Part shown: in pieces, positions 6,799 to 14,002 of the stretch
How the letters are laid out: the number at the start of each line of letters is the position of its first letter
Position numbering within the stretch: position 1 is the stretch's first letter
Origin: Campylobacteraceae bacterium
GTDB lineage: Bacteria; Campylobacterota; Campylobacteria; Campylobacterales; Sulfurovaceae
DNA length: 14,874 nt
Reading direction: 5' to 3'
Assembly: GCA_027079365.1 (NCBI GenBank)
Contig: JALWVW010000251.1
Location: forward strand, 1-14,874
Notes under the pieces: model-generated
Database searches by the model: none
Seen by the model: only the letters and a program-made list of their open reading frames with translations
What the model was told of the DNA's origin: nothing
Made by a program: the position numbers and the translations under genes

Positions 6799-7153
6799 CC
6801 GAGTACTCGCTCTTGAGCATCACTGCCCTCAGCTCGATCGGCAAGGGAAGTTCCCCGATCGGCAGGGGATCGGTCACATAGATCTTGCGTGTGATCTTCT
6901 TGAGAATTTCTTTGCTTTTGTCATTGCGAATACGCAGGTGACTTACTAAGGTATAGGCATCTTTTTCGTCTTTGTTGTAGCGCATGGCTGTCTTGCCCAA
7001 AAATAGAGTATTGCTCAACTCAGACTGTACCCTCCCTGCAATATATTTTGCCATAAAAATATTCTCTTTTTGGAGCTTGATGATACCCAGCACCACAATG
7101 GCGATCAGTACTACCGAAACCATGATTTCCATGAGAGTAAAAGCTTTTCGCAT
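6773..7153 (-). CDS. Minor pseudopilin, GspI-like (possibly GspJ)
   Basis: This 126-residue protein starts with a type III prepilin signal: MRKA, then FTLMEIMVSVVLIAIVVLGI, with Glu at +5 of the mature protein and a single N-terminal helix. The predicted processing site follows Ala4 instead of the usual Gly. The rest is a short soluble domain with many Lys/Arg and Asp/Glu and no cysteine. Length and the FTLMEIMVSV form fit GspI best, but GspJ cannot be excluded. Minor pseudopilins I, J and K form the tip of the pseudopilus and H joins them. It is the last of three genes read leftwards from gspG; its ATG overlaps the preceding gene's TGA by one base (TGATG), so translation is likely coupled. 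Confidence 0.75.
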   Translation of the reverse strand: MRKAFTLMEIMVSVVLIAIVVLGIIKLQKENIFMAKYIAGRVQSELSNTLFLGKTAMRYNKDEKDAYTLVSHLRIRNDKSKEILKKITRKIYVTDPLPIGELPLPIELRAVMLKSEYSARFYRLKR

Positions 7154-7659
7154 CAGTAGTAGTTTCCTCGGTTTCTAAGTATTTTTGTGTCCTTGATCCA
7201 TGCCTCTGCAGCATCTTCAGCAGAGTCATGGACACTAACCTCACCAAAATAGCTGGGGAAGTAGAAGAATTTCTCTTCTGATTTAAGAATGATCTGGGTA
7301 CTACTTCCATTGGCATAGTGTCTGTAGCGTAGACAGACGGGACGGTCTTTCAGCCGCCCAAACTCTATCTTTTGGGGGTTGTCGCTTTTGTCAACTGTAT
7401 AGGCCTGTATCTTTTTCAGGTCACTGCCTGTCTCCTGCAGTGTCTTGCTGCCGGGGGCACGAGTGAAGCACTGGGTGCATTTGTTGATGCATATCAGCTC
7501 CACATCACCCTGATCTCGAAGTATTTTTTGAAGATTTTTAATGGTATAGGGATCCTGCCTGATCTCTGCTTTCTTGAGAAAGTCAAAGACCAGAAATCCA
7601 AAGAGCGAGATGATCGCGATCACGATCAGGAGCTCAATGAGGGAGAAACCTTTTTTCAT
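7153..7659 (-). CDS. Minor pseudopilin, GspH- or GspJ-like, with CX3CX2C cluster
   Basis: This 168-residue protein has the prepilin signal MKKG, then FSLIELLIVIAIISLFG; cleavage is predicted after Gly4 and Glu is at +5. The soluble domain is strand-rich near the end (RPVCLRYRHY, TQIILKSEEKFFYFP), as in GspH, though the order of genes would also allow GspJ. Four cysteines are present: C57, C61 and C64 in ICINKCTQCF and C109 in RPVCLRY, which is unusual for a minor pseudopilin and suggests disulfides or metal binding. The ATG directly follows the gspG TAG with no gap and no good ribosome site, so translation is probably coupled to gspG; its own stop overlaps the next start by one base. Confidence 0.75.
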   Translation of the reverse strand: MKKGFSLIELLIVIAIISLFGFLVFDFLKKAEIRQDPYTIKNLQKILRDQGDVELICINKCTQCFTRAPGSKTLQETGSDLKKIQAYTVDKSDNPQKIEFGRLKDRPVCLRYRHYANGSSTQIILKSEEKFFYFPSYFGEVSVHDSAEDAAEAWIKDTKILRNRGNYY

Positions 7660-8079
7660 CTATTTTTGACATTTGCTCAGATAGATATCTGCAGATTCTC
7701 CATCGCCACCCTCTTTGCCGTCTGCACCGAGACTGATGAGGTCAAAACCGCTGCCTGTCCCAATATACTCAAATTTTCTTTTCCAGGCATCTTTTGGCAT
7801 TTTACCTTTTTGGAAATAAGGCGTAGAGGAGTAGTTAGGGTACTTGTCGGCATCAGGGTTACTGATTAGAGCCTCCAGTCCCTCGTCTGTACTGGGATAG
7901 ATACCGTTATCCAACTTAAACATATCCAGCGTTTGGCTGATGCTCCCCATCTGCGTACAGGTAAGATCTCTCTTGGCTTTGCCGAACTGGTCGATCAGTG
8001 CCGGGCCGATCATACCTACCAATAGTCCCAAAATAGCGATAACGATAAGAAGTTCTATCAAACTGAATGCTTTTCTCAT
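7660..8079 (-). CDS. gspG: Major pseudopilin GspG
   Basis: This 139-residue protein has the normal GspG length. The prepilin signal is MRKA, then FSLIELLIVIAILGLLVG, with Glu at +5 and Ala instead of Gly at -1. GspG-specific features follow: KLDNGIYPSTDEGLEALI (residues 55-72), PKDAWKRKFEYI (95-106), and the calcium-site loop FDLISLGADGKEGGDGESAD (112-131). GspG subunits polymerise into the pseudopilus that pushes substrates through the secretin. Two cysteines (C41, C137) could form a disulfide. ATG 8079 is the only sensible start; AAGGGA lies about 11 bases before it. It opens the three-gene leftward unit and is divergent from the gspK-E unit across an 81-base region. Confidence 0.96.
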   Translation of the reverse strand: MRKAFSLIELLIVIAILGLLVGMIGPALIDQFGKAKRDLTCTQMGSISQTLDMFKLDNGIYPSTDEGLEALISNPDADKYPNYSSTPYFQKGKMPKDAWKRKFEYIGTGSGFDLISLGADGKEGGDGESADIYLSKCQK

Positions 8080-8113
8080 GAGTACAATAATCCCTTGATT
8101 AATAAAATTTAAA

Positions 8114-8123
8114 TATAATTATA
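8114..8123. promoter_or_regulatory. Palindromic bidirectional -10 element between gspG and gspK
   Basis: TATAATTATA (8114-8123) is a perfect 10-base palindrome. It reads TATAAT on the plus strand (8114-8119, towards gspK, predicted start near 8126) and TATAAT on the minus strand (8123-8118, towards gspG, predicted start near 8111). The flanks (8080-8160) are strongly AT-rich with no well-placed -35 boxes. Symmetric -10 elements of this kind are known to drive divergent transcription in bacteria, so one site could set the ratio of pseudopilin to envelope-complex expression. Confidence 0.6.
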
Positions 8124-8160
8124 ACCACTTTAGTTAAATCATGCTTTGGATAGGAATAAA

Positions 8161-9045
8161 ATGCGCCCTGCTATCACTCTCTTGATTACACTTTCTGTCA
8201 TTGCGACCATGATTGCATTGATGGGGGTGATGTTCAAGTATCTGGATGTTGCCAGAGGCAAAGCGGAAGTCAAAGCATCCATGATACAGGCCAATCTCCT
8301 TAGTGCTGATGTGGCACAGTTTCTGCGCCAAATTCTAGGAAAAAAGCCATCCAGAAGTACGATGCAGACACTGTTTGAGACACCGCTGGGACTAAGCGTA
8401 GAGAACGGGGAGTTTAGTCTGGGGATCAGTTGCCAACCACTTGCCAACCGTGCCAATATCGCATGGCTAGGTCTTGAGAATATGGCAAAAAAGCAGAAAG
8501 CCTACTCTCTGGCATCCTCACTTTTTGAGACGCTGACAGATAAAGTAAATCTCAGAGACAGTGCACTGCTCAAAGAAAAGATCGTTGCTGCACTGAAGCC
8601 AGGCAGCAGCAACACCTTTGGGACACCAAGCAGAATCAATAAAAAAAAGGGTATAATCACCTTCAAAAAGTTCCAGGAACTGTTGGATGATTACCGCTTT
8701 GAGACAGATGATACCAGAGTATACAGCATACCTTGGCAACACTATTTCAGTTTTGGTATCACAGAGCAGAAGATAGACGGTGATTTCGCTTCACCGGAAC
8801 TTTTGGCATTTTTGTATGATGTGGATCTGAATGTGGTTCGGGAGAACTATCAGCTGGGTGCGCTGAATAGTTTTTTGACGGAGATCGGGGAGAGCAGAAG
8901 TGCCTACACATGGCTTTTTTCAAAAAAAACCATGGCTGTAGCGCGCTGTAAAGCATCTTACACATTTAGAAAAGGGAACTATGGTTTCGTTTTTAATTAT
9001 ATGCACGGAAAGGTAGAGGGTTTTGAATTTTTTGGGGGCAAATGA
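8161..9045 (+). CDS. gspK: GspK-like minor pseudopilin
   Basis: This is a 294-residue protein with an N-terminal hydrophobic helix right after a very short leader (MRPA, then ITLLITLSVIATMIALMG). It lacks the Glu at +5, as GspK does uniquely among pseudopilins, and is of about the size expected for GspK (near 300 residues, much larger than the other pseudopilins). Position immediately before gspL and gspM also fits. The rest has no motif that I recognise with certainty. GspK caps the pseudopilus tip with GspI and GspJ. ATG 8161 is chosen over TTG 8146 because TAGGA (8151-8155) sits five bases before it and the helix then begins at residue 5, as needed for prepilin peptidase. It is the first gene of the rightward unit and starts downstream of the palindromic -10 element. 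Confidence 0.7.
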   Translation: MRPAITLLITLSVIATMIALMGVMFKYLDVARGKAEVKASMIQANLLSADVAQFLRQILGKKPSRSTMQTLFETPLGLSVENGEFSLGISCQPLANRANIAWLGLENMAKKQKAYSLASSLFETLTDKVNLRDSALLKEKIVAALKPGSSNTFGTPSRINKKKGIITFKKFQELLDDYRFETDDTRVYSIPWQHYFSFGITEQKIDGDFASPELLAFLYDVDLNVVRENYQLGALNSFLTEIGESRSAYTWLFSKKTMAVARCKASYTFRKGNYGFVFNYMHGKVEGFEFFGGK

Positions 9046-9058
9046 GGAGCTTTTGTTG

Positions 9059-9946
9059 GTGCACAGAGAGATGCTGCGCATCTCTCGTGTCAAGCGCTAT
9101 GACCTCATGCTAACGCCGCAGTTCTATATTTTCAAAAAAGAGTCACTCCCTGTCAGGTACCAGTACCAGGCACTGAAGTTGGCTCCTTCCATACTCGATG
9201 AGCTGACGGGTGCAGGAAACTATAGCTATGCTGCGATCAGAGAGGGCGACAGTTGGGCATTGATCGCTTACGATATGGCAAAGATCGAAGCCTTTCTTGA
9301 AGGGCGTGGTTTGCCCAAAAATCTCATCAACAAGATCTACTTTGCCCAACAGTCAAAAGAGCACTTCAAGCATCCCGTCTCCGTAGATGAGAGAGATGCG
9401 ATTGTGACGATGGATGATACAGTGGTAATGCTCCCCAAGAGTATCGTCGATGTGGAAGAGTGCGGGATACTGACCAATGCATTCAGGCCGGAAAAAGGTA
9501 TTACTCCCTCTCAAAGTAGACACTCCTGGGTGACACAGAAGCAGGCGATGATCATTTCAGCACTGTTGCTTGTGCTGGCCGCAGTCTACTTTGCCGAAGG
9601 AGTACGTTACCAAAAAGCCATAGCTTCCGCAGAGGAAAAGATAGAGTATACCAAACAGAGGTATCCGCAACTTAAGGATAAGTCTACAATGGTACTTAAT
9701 AATATTTATAAGACCAATTACGCTATCGACAGTCTGCAGAGGAAGATCAGAGATCGCCTGAAGGCAATCAGTAGACTGACAAGCAAGGCTTCCAAGATCG
9801 ATAGCCTGAAGATCGATACAAAAGGCTATGAGGTATCCATTGCTACAGACCCAAAGCATATCCTTGAGCTCAAAAAATATGCAAAATCCCAACACCTTGC
9901 CGTGCAGGACAACAACCAAAGTCTCCAGCTCGAAGGAGCTCTGTAG
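9059..9946 (+). CDS. gspL: GspL-like assembly platform protein (short)
   Basis: With the chosen start this is a 295-residue protein: about 160 cytoplasmic residues, one membrane segment (QAMIISALLLVLAAVYFAEG, about 162-181), a coiled-coil-like stretch rich in Lys, Gln and Glu, and a C-terminal periplasmic domain. This is the GspL layout; GspL recruits the GspE ATPase and pairs with GspM. It is roughly 100 residues shorter than typical GspL (about 400), mostly in the cytoplasmic actin-like part. The start is uncertain: GAGGAG (9044-9049) favours GTG 9059 or TTG 9056, while TTG 9023 and 9032 would overlap gspK, and ATG 9071 is 21 bases downstream of the site. The stop overlaps the gspM start (TAGTG) by one base. 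Confidence 0.72.
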   Translation: MHREMLRISRVKRYDLMLTPQFYIFKKESLPVRYQYQALKLAPSILDELTGAGNYSYAAIREGDSWALIAYDMAKIEAFLEGRGLPKNLINKIYFAQQSKEHFKHPVSVDERDAIVTMDDTVVMLPKSIVDVEECGILTNAFRPEKGITPSQSRHSWVTQKQAMIISALLLVLAAVYFAEGVRYQKAIASAEEKIEYTKQRYPQLKDKSTMVLNNIYKTNYAIDSLQRKIRDRLKAISRLTSKASKIDSLKIDTKGYEVSIATDPKHILELKKYAKSQHLAVQDNNQSLQLEGAL

Positions 9947-10353
9947 TGCTGCGTAGATATCAGAATGAGGGGATAATCCTTCTGGCACTACTGCTTTTGC
10001 TTGCTGCGGTACTCTATCGAGGTCATCAGCATAGCAGCTTGCAGGAGAGTAGCGCAAAAGCAACGGCAATGGTCTCAAGGATCGAGGATGTGGCTACGAT
10101 GAAGAAGCTCTGGCAGAAAAATAGTACAATTTCCCAAAAACTGCAAGCCATTAGATCCTATCTCCCGGCAGCAAAGGTAAAAACGCTGCAGATAAAGAAG
10201 AAAAAAGCACATATCCTTCTGGAAGGACTTGATGGCAATGAACTGAACAAAGTAGCAGGAAAGTATCTTGCCAGTATCCCCGTGCAGATCATAGAGATGT
10301 CTATTCACAGAGATGGAGAGTATTATCGATTGGAGCTACAATGCAAATGGTAA
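9946..10353 (+). CDS. gspM: GspM-like assembly platform protein
   Basis: This 135-residue protein has a short cytoplasmic N-terminus, one membrane helix (residues 9-25, GIILLALLLLLAAVLY), a coiled-coil-like stretch and a small periplasmic domain (KTLQIKKKKAHILLEGLDG..., VQIIEMSIHRDGEYYRLEL) with the alternating strand/helix pattern of the GspM ferredoxin-like fold. Identification rests on topology, size and position after the GspL-like gene, since GspM sequences are poorly conserved. The GTG start overlaps the gspL stop; AAGGAG (9933-9938) stands seven bases before it. The stop overlaps the gspN-like gene by 13 bases. Confidence 0.7.
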   Translation: MLRRYQNEGIILLALLLLLAAVLYRGHQHSSLQESSAKATAMVSRIEDVATMKKLWQKNSTISQKLQAIRSYLPAAKVKTLQIKKKKAHILLEGLDGNELNKVAGKYLASIPVQIIEMSIHRDGEYYRLELQCKW

Positions 10354-10850
10354 GAAATACGGTGGTATTGCTTATCGTGCTACCACTGCTGGTGATATTT
10401 TTGATGCCGAAAAAAGAGCTTTACTATCTCCTTGAAAAGAAGCTGGAAATGCAAAATATCATTATTTCAGGAGAGGATGTCCATGAGAACCTTTTGGGGC
10501 TCACGGTGGTGCATCCTACTTTTTACCTCGGGGGCGCTCCTGTTGCTACGGCCAGGGAGATTTCATTGTGGAGCGTACTTTTCTATACAAAGGTGGACTT
10601 TCATGACCTGTCAATCGCCGAAGGCCTGCCTACAGCATTGGATGTGAAATCTTTCAGTGCGACACATTCTATGCTTTCTCCTCTGATGGTGTTGCTACGG
10701 GGAGAGAGTACTTTGGGCGCACTGGATGGAGAGATTCAACTCAAGGCACATAAACTGCGTCTTACTGTTGCCAAAGGTGGAGAAAACAGCGCTTTGTCCA
10801 GGTATTTGAAAAAGAGTGAGAAGGGGTGGGTCTATGAATCCAAATTCTAA
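10341..10850 (+). CDS. gspN: GspN-like type II secretion protein (short)
   Basis: This 169-residue protein has one N-terminal membrane segment (about 5-22, RNTVVLLIVLPLLVIFLMP) and a strand-rich periplasmic part. The stretch NLLGLTVVHPTFYLGGAPVATAREISL with the following FYTKVDFHDLSI resembles the beta-helical AsmA-like fold of GspN. GspN is often absent and its role is not settled; this copy is shorter than typical GspN (about 250). Position between gspM and gspC supports the assignment. The ATG is preceded by GGAG (10332-10335) five bases upstream; ATG 10347 is an alternative. It overlaps gspM by 13 bases and gspC by 17 bases. Confidence 0.58.
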   Translation: MQMVRNTVVLLIVLPLLVIFLMPKKELYYLLEKKLEMQNIIISGEDVHENLLGLTVVHPTFYLGGAPVATAREISLWSVLFYTKVDFHDLSIAEGLPTALDVKSFSATHSMLSPLMVLLRGESTLGALDGEIQLKAHKLRLTVAKGGENSALSRYLKKSEKGWVYESKF

Positions 10851-11679
10851 TACCAGAAACCTTTCTTTGCTGATCTGGCTGCTTGGTTTGATCGTCTTTG
10901 TAAAGCTTATATGGGTGACGATAGCATATCGGTATCTACCAGAGCAGGGTGTATCCATAGAGGCAGGCCGGGCAAAGAGCGCGCTGCATTATCGCTATAG
11001 ATTTGCTTCGGATGTGGCTGCGCCTAAAATGGAAATACCTGCCACAAAACCGGCAAAACGGGCACCCTCAATCAGAGATATCCAACTTGTGGGTATCTAT
11101 AGCAGTGAACATGGCTGTATTGTCACCTTGCTCAAAAAAGGGAAAAGCCATATTCTTTCCAACGGTGACGCTATAGATGGCTTTGTACTTAAGCGCGCCT
11201 CTGCGCGAGAAGCGTATTTTGAAAAAGAGGGCAAAGAGTATACTCTGAAGCTCTTTGAGGAAAAGGATAAAGGCAATAACAGTGTCGGCAATATAGAGCC
11301 TGCGTACCAAAGCAATACTGACAGTCAGAAGGGAACAGATAAAGAGATATCAAGCCGTAATGGGGTGAAGCTGGTACCCAGATCATTGCTAAAATCCTAT
11401 GTCTTTGATATGGATAAAGCGATGAGAGATATAGGATTGAGACCCGTAAGGCGCTCTGGTCAAATGCTTGGATACAAAGTGAGATTTATTCGAAGAAGCA
11501 GTCCACTGAGTAAGCTGGGTTTGCAGAGAGGGGATGTGATCAAGTCGATCAATGGTGAAGATATTGTCGACTTTAATGGGCCGATGGGTATCCTGAAAAC
11601 AGCAGATACGATAGAGGGACTGACGATTACCGTGATTAGAAAAAATGAAGAGAAGGAATTGGAATATGAAGTTAAATAA
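10834..11679 (+). CDS. gspC: Type II secretion clamp protein GspC
   Basis: This 281-residue protein has the classic GspC order. It has an N-terminal membrane helix (residues 11-31), a proline/lysine linker, a homology region at about 78-143 (IRDIQLVGIYSSEHGCIVTLL... SHILSNGDAIDGFVL), and a variable hydrophilic linker (about 145-178). The C-terminal PDZ domain (about 178-281) has the core loop GLQRGDVIKSINGEDI (229-244). GspC spans the periplasm, its homology region binding the N0 domain of the secretin and its PDZ domain being linked to substrate recognition. ATG 10834 is chosen because AAGGGG (10821-10826) lies seven bases before it; GTG 10816 would add six residues and bury the ribosome site. 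The 5' end overlaps gspN by 17 bases and the 3' end overlaps gspD by 14. Confidence 0.93.
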   Translation: MNPNSNTRNLSLLIWLLGLIVFVKLIWVTIAYRYLPEQGVSIEAGRAKSALHYRYRFASDVAAPKMEIPATKPAKRAPSIRDIQLVGIYSSEHGCIVTLLKKGKSHILSNGDAIDGFVLKRASAREAYFEKEGKEYTLKLFEEKDKGNNSVGNIEPAYQSNTDSQKGTDKEISSRNGVKLVPRSLLKSYVFDMDKAMRDIGLRPVRRSGQMLGYKVRFIRRSSPLSKLGLQRGDVIKSINGEDIVDFNGPMGILKTADTIEGLTITVIRKNEEKELEYEVK

Positions 11680-13993
11680 ATTATTATGGGTGATCATGGC
11701 AAGCATCACAATGCTCCATGCTGCAGCCAAAGAGGAGACGGTCAAAGTCAACTTCAGGAACCTGGATATCAAGGATTTTGTGGAGATGGTCAGTAAGATC
11801 ACCCATAAAAATATCTTGATCAACGGGCCGCTAAAAGGCAAGATCAACTTTGTCTCTACCCAGGCGATCAAGAAAAGTTCTCTAATTCCTCTGGCCAATG
11901 CGATCCTCTCCAATAAGGGGTTTACCCTGGTAGACCAGGGAGACTTTATGCAAGTAGTGAAATCTTCGGAAGCAGCAGGTATGGGACTGGCCGTAGATGA
12001 CAAGATCTCAGGAGAGACACTCAAGACAGTACTTTTCAAACTCAAAACCTCCAATGCCGCAGTAATCCGTGCCAAGATTAGACCCCTACTTCACAAAAAT
12101 GCCAAAGTAGTCTCCTTTAAAAATAACAATGTGCTTTCTATTACCGCGTTCCCAAGAACACTCAAAGCAATCAAAAAGATTATTGATTCGGTAGAAGGGG
12201 CGGGGAAAAAAGGCTCTACGGTTATCAAGCTTAGACATGCCAGCGCCAAAGCTGTCTATGCCAATGCTGTGAAAATGGCGGGACAATTGTTTCCCAAAAC
12301 GATTCCAAGTGAAAAAGTAGATGTGCTGAAAGATGATGCGACCAATTCTATTATTCTGGTGGGGAAAAAAGAGAATGTGAACAAAATGATTCGCTATATC
12401 AAGCAGCTCGACCAAAAAGGGGACACTGTAGAACAGAAAATGTATGTGATCCCCCTCCAAAACTCCAATGTGGAAGATATGGAAAAGATCCTTAGTAAGC
12501 TGGTCTCCCAAATGAATGGCATGGCAAGCAGAGCTGTTAAAAAGGGAGGAAAGCCAGCGCAGAAAGCGATGGTGGTCGGAGACGCAGAGCGCAATGCTCT
12601 GATTGTACTGGCGACAGGGGATCAGATCAAAAATATCCGCAAAGTGATCCGAAGCATTGATGTAGAAAAGCCCCAGGTCTATATTGTGGCAAAGATCGTA
12701 GAGATCGATATGGGCAAGGCAGAACAGATTGGTGTCAAATATGGCTTTACTGCCGGCGGTGTCTATGATGGCAAAGGGCTCTTTAGCGTTTCTGGGAGTA
12801 CTGGCGCTTCAGCACTGGAGATCCCCAGTAGTTTCCTGAGCTTTTTGGACAGCAATGCTTCCAAAGGAGCGAGCTTCAAATTTTCTGGAAGTAAACTGTT
12901 GGCTCTGGGTGCGCGTATCGATCTTCTTAAAGAGAACGGCGCAGCCCATATCTTGAGTGAGCCTTCTGTACTCTGTACCAACAATAAGGCATCAGAGATC
13001 TATGTGGGGCAGGTACGCTCTATCTTGACCAGTTCTGCCGCAGGAAGCAACAAGAATGATGTGGTACGAAATAACTACTCCCGTGAAGATATCGGTATTA
13101 CGCTCAAGGTAAAACCACGCCTGTCTAGTCGTAATAAGGTCACACTTTCTGTGGAAGCGAATATTGAGGATGTAGATCTGAGCTCTTCGGTCTCCGCTGA
13201 TCGTCCGACGACCACCAAAAGAAAGGTCAATACCAATGCGATCGTCAGTAATGGGCAGACCATTATTCTTGGTGGGCTGATAAAGAGTTCCGGCTATGGT
13301 ACGACCAGCAAGGTGCCGATCTTGGGAGATCTTCCGATCATTGGATCACTGTTTCGCAGTAAGGGAAAGAATGAGAGCAAAGTCAATGTGGTCATTTATC
13401 TTACGCCTTATATCGTACGCAGAAGTATGGATCTCGTGAAGTTAAAAGAGGCGCTGGCCAAGTTGAGTGCTATTCAGACAAGGTACAATAAATATATCAA
13501 GTCAAAACTGGAGGGAAGCACCCCTGCCACACAAAGCAAGCGCAGCCAGGGGGGGGAGCAAGATGCTATGAGGATGCTGGGTTTTAAACGAAAACACAGA
13601 GCATCTCCTCTATCGGCAATGCAACCAGAACCAGTACAGGCTTCTGTCCCTCCTGTGTCGAAGAAGCGGGCAGAGCGCAGGGTGTTGCCCCAGAAAGTCC
13701 CTATGCGGGTTGTGCCCCGGCAGGCTCCAGCTCCCGAGCCTGATGTAAGAAAAGTGCTGGCAAAAACAGAACCTGTTGTGCAGAAAAAAAGAGAAAAACA
13801 TGTAGCACGTAAAGAGACAAAAGCGCACAGAGTAGAAAGAGTAAAAAGAGAGACTTTTGAAAAACACAGACTTGAACGTAAGAGAAGATGGGAAACACAT
13901 AAGTTCAAAAGGTTTAAAGAGCCAAGGCTGAGCAGAAGCAGAAGCAAAAGCAAAAGTAGAAACAGCGCAGAACACTTCTTGCGTGAGCACTAG
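11666..13993 (+). CDS. gspD: Type II secretion outer-membrane secretin GspD with long basic tail
   Basis: This 775-residue secretin has a Sec signal peptide (MKLNKLLWVIMASITMLHA, cleavage near residues 19-21, no lipobox cysteine). The N0 domain begins VKVNFRNLDIKDFVEMVSKI, followed by N1-N3 repeats up to about residue 335. The secretin core is at 335-585 with ILSEPSVLCTNNKASEIYVG (429-448), the VPILGDLPIIGSLFRSK signature (550-566) and VVIYLTPYIV (575-584). A helical stretch (586-617) could correspond to the S-domain region. Residues 618-775 form a low-complexity tail with about 46 Lys/Arg and 17 Asp/Glu by hand count, proline-rich at first and then Lys/Arg/His-rich, ending in an SRSRSKSKSR run. 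ATG 11666 is chosen because AAGGA (11653-11657) precedes it at eight bases and the signal peptide starts there; ATG 11645 would add seven residues. It overlaps gspC by 14 bases. Confidence 0.95.
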   Translation: MKLNKLLWVIMASITMLHAAAKEETVKVNFRNLDIKDFVEMVSKITHKNILINGPLKGKINFVSTQAIKKSSLIPLANAILSNKGFTLVDQGDFMQVVKSSEAAGMGLAVDDKISGETLKTVLFKLKTSNAAVIRAKIRPLLHKNAKVVSFKNNNVLSITAFPRTLKAIKKIIDSVEGAGKKGSTVIKLRHASAKAVYANAVKMAGQLFPKTIPSEKVDVLKDDATNSIILVGKKENVNKMIRYIKQLDQKGDTVEQKMYVIPLQNSNVEDMEKILSKLVSQMNGMASRAVKKGGKPAQKAMVVGDAERNALIVLATGDQIKNIRKVIRSIDVEKPQVYIVAKIVEIDMGKAEQIGVKYGFTAGGVYDGKGLFSVSGSTGASALEIPSSFLSFLDSNASKGASFKFSGSKLLALGARIDLLKENGAAHILSEPSVLCTNNKASEIYVGQVRSILTSSAAGSNKNDVVRNNYSREDIGITLKVKPRLSSRNKVTLSVEANIEDVDLSSSVSADRPTTTKRKVNTNAIVSNGQTIILGGLIKSSGYGTTSKVPILGDLPIIGSLFRSKGKNESKVNVVIYLTPYIVRRSMDLVKLKEALAKLSAIQTRYNKYIKSKLEGSTPATQSKRSQGGEQDAMRMLGFKRKHRASPLSAMQPEPVQASVPPVSKKRAERRVLPQKVPMRVVPRQAPAPEPDVRKVLAKTEPVVQKKREKHVARKETKAHRVERVKRETFEKHRLERKRRWETHKFKRFKEPRLSRSRSKSKSRNSAEHFLREH
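13931..13960 (+). repeat. Degenerate hexamer repeat in the gspD tail
   Basis: Five consecutive six-base units (AGCAGA, AGCAGA, AGCAAA, AGCAAA, AGTAGA) encode alternating Ser-Arg/Ser-Lys near the C-terminus of the secretin. The repeat is in frame and a likely site of length change by slippage. Confidence 0.75.
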
Positions 13994-14002
13994 GAAGCAC
14001 CT

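Noticed and set aside
7460..7495. CX3CX2C in the 168-residue pseudopilin as a radical SAM cluster
   Set aside because: The spacing matches, but the protein is a membrane-anchored, exported pseudopilin without a TIM barrel or SAM-binding motifs.
7372..7869. Plus-strand frame of 165 codons opposite two pseudopilin genes
   Set aside because: It crosses the junction of gspG and the next pseudopilin on the opposite strand, both firmly identified; no start signal or domain.
13474..13953. Leucine/serine/cysteine-rich minus-strand frame opposite the gspD tail
   Set aside because: It is the complement of the Lys/Arg-rich repetitive tail; apparent hydrophobicity is a by-product of AAG/AGA-rich codons read backwards.
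13670..13960. gspD tail as a separate gene or frameshift product
   Set aside because: The frame is continuous with the secretin, no internal start with ribosome site is obvious, and gspE begins nine bases after its stop; only comparison with homologues could show an old frameshift.
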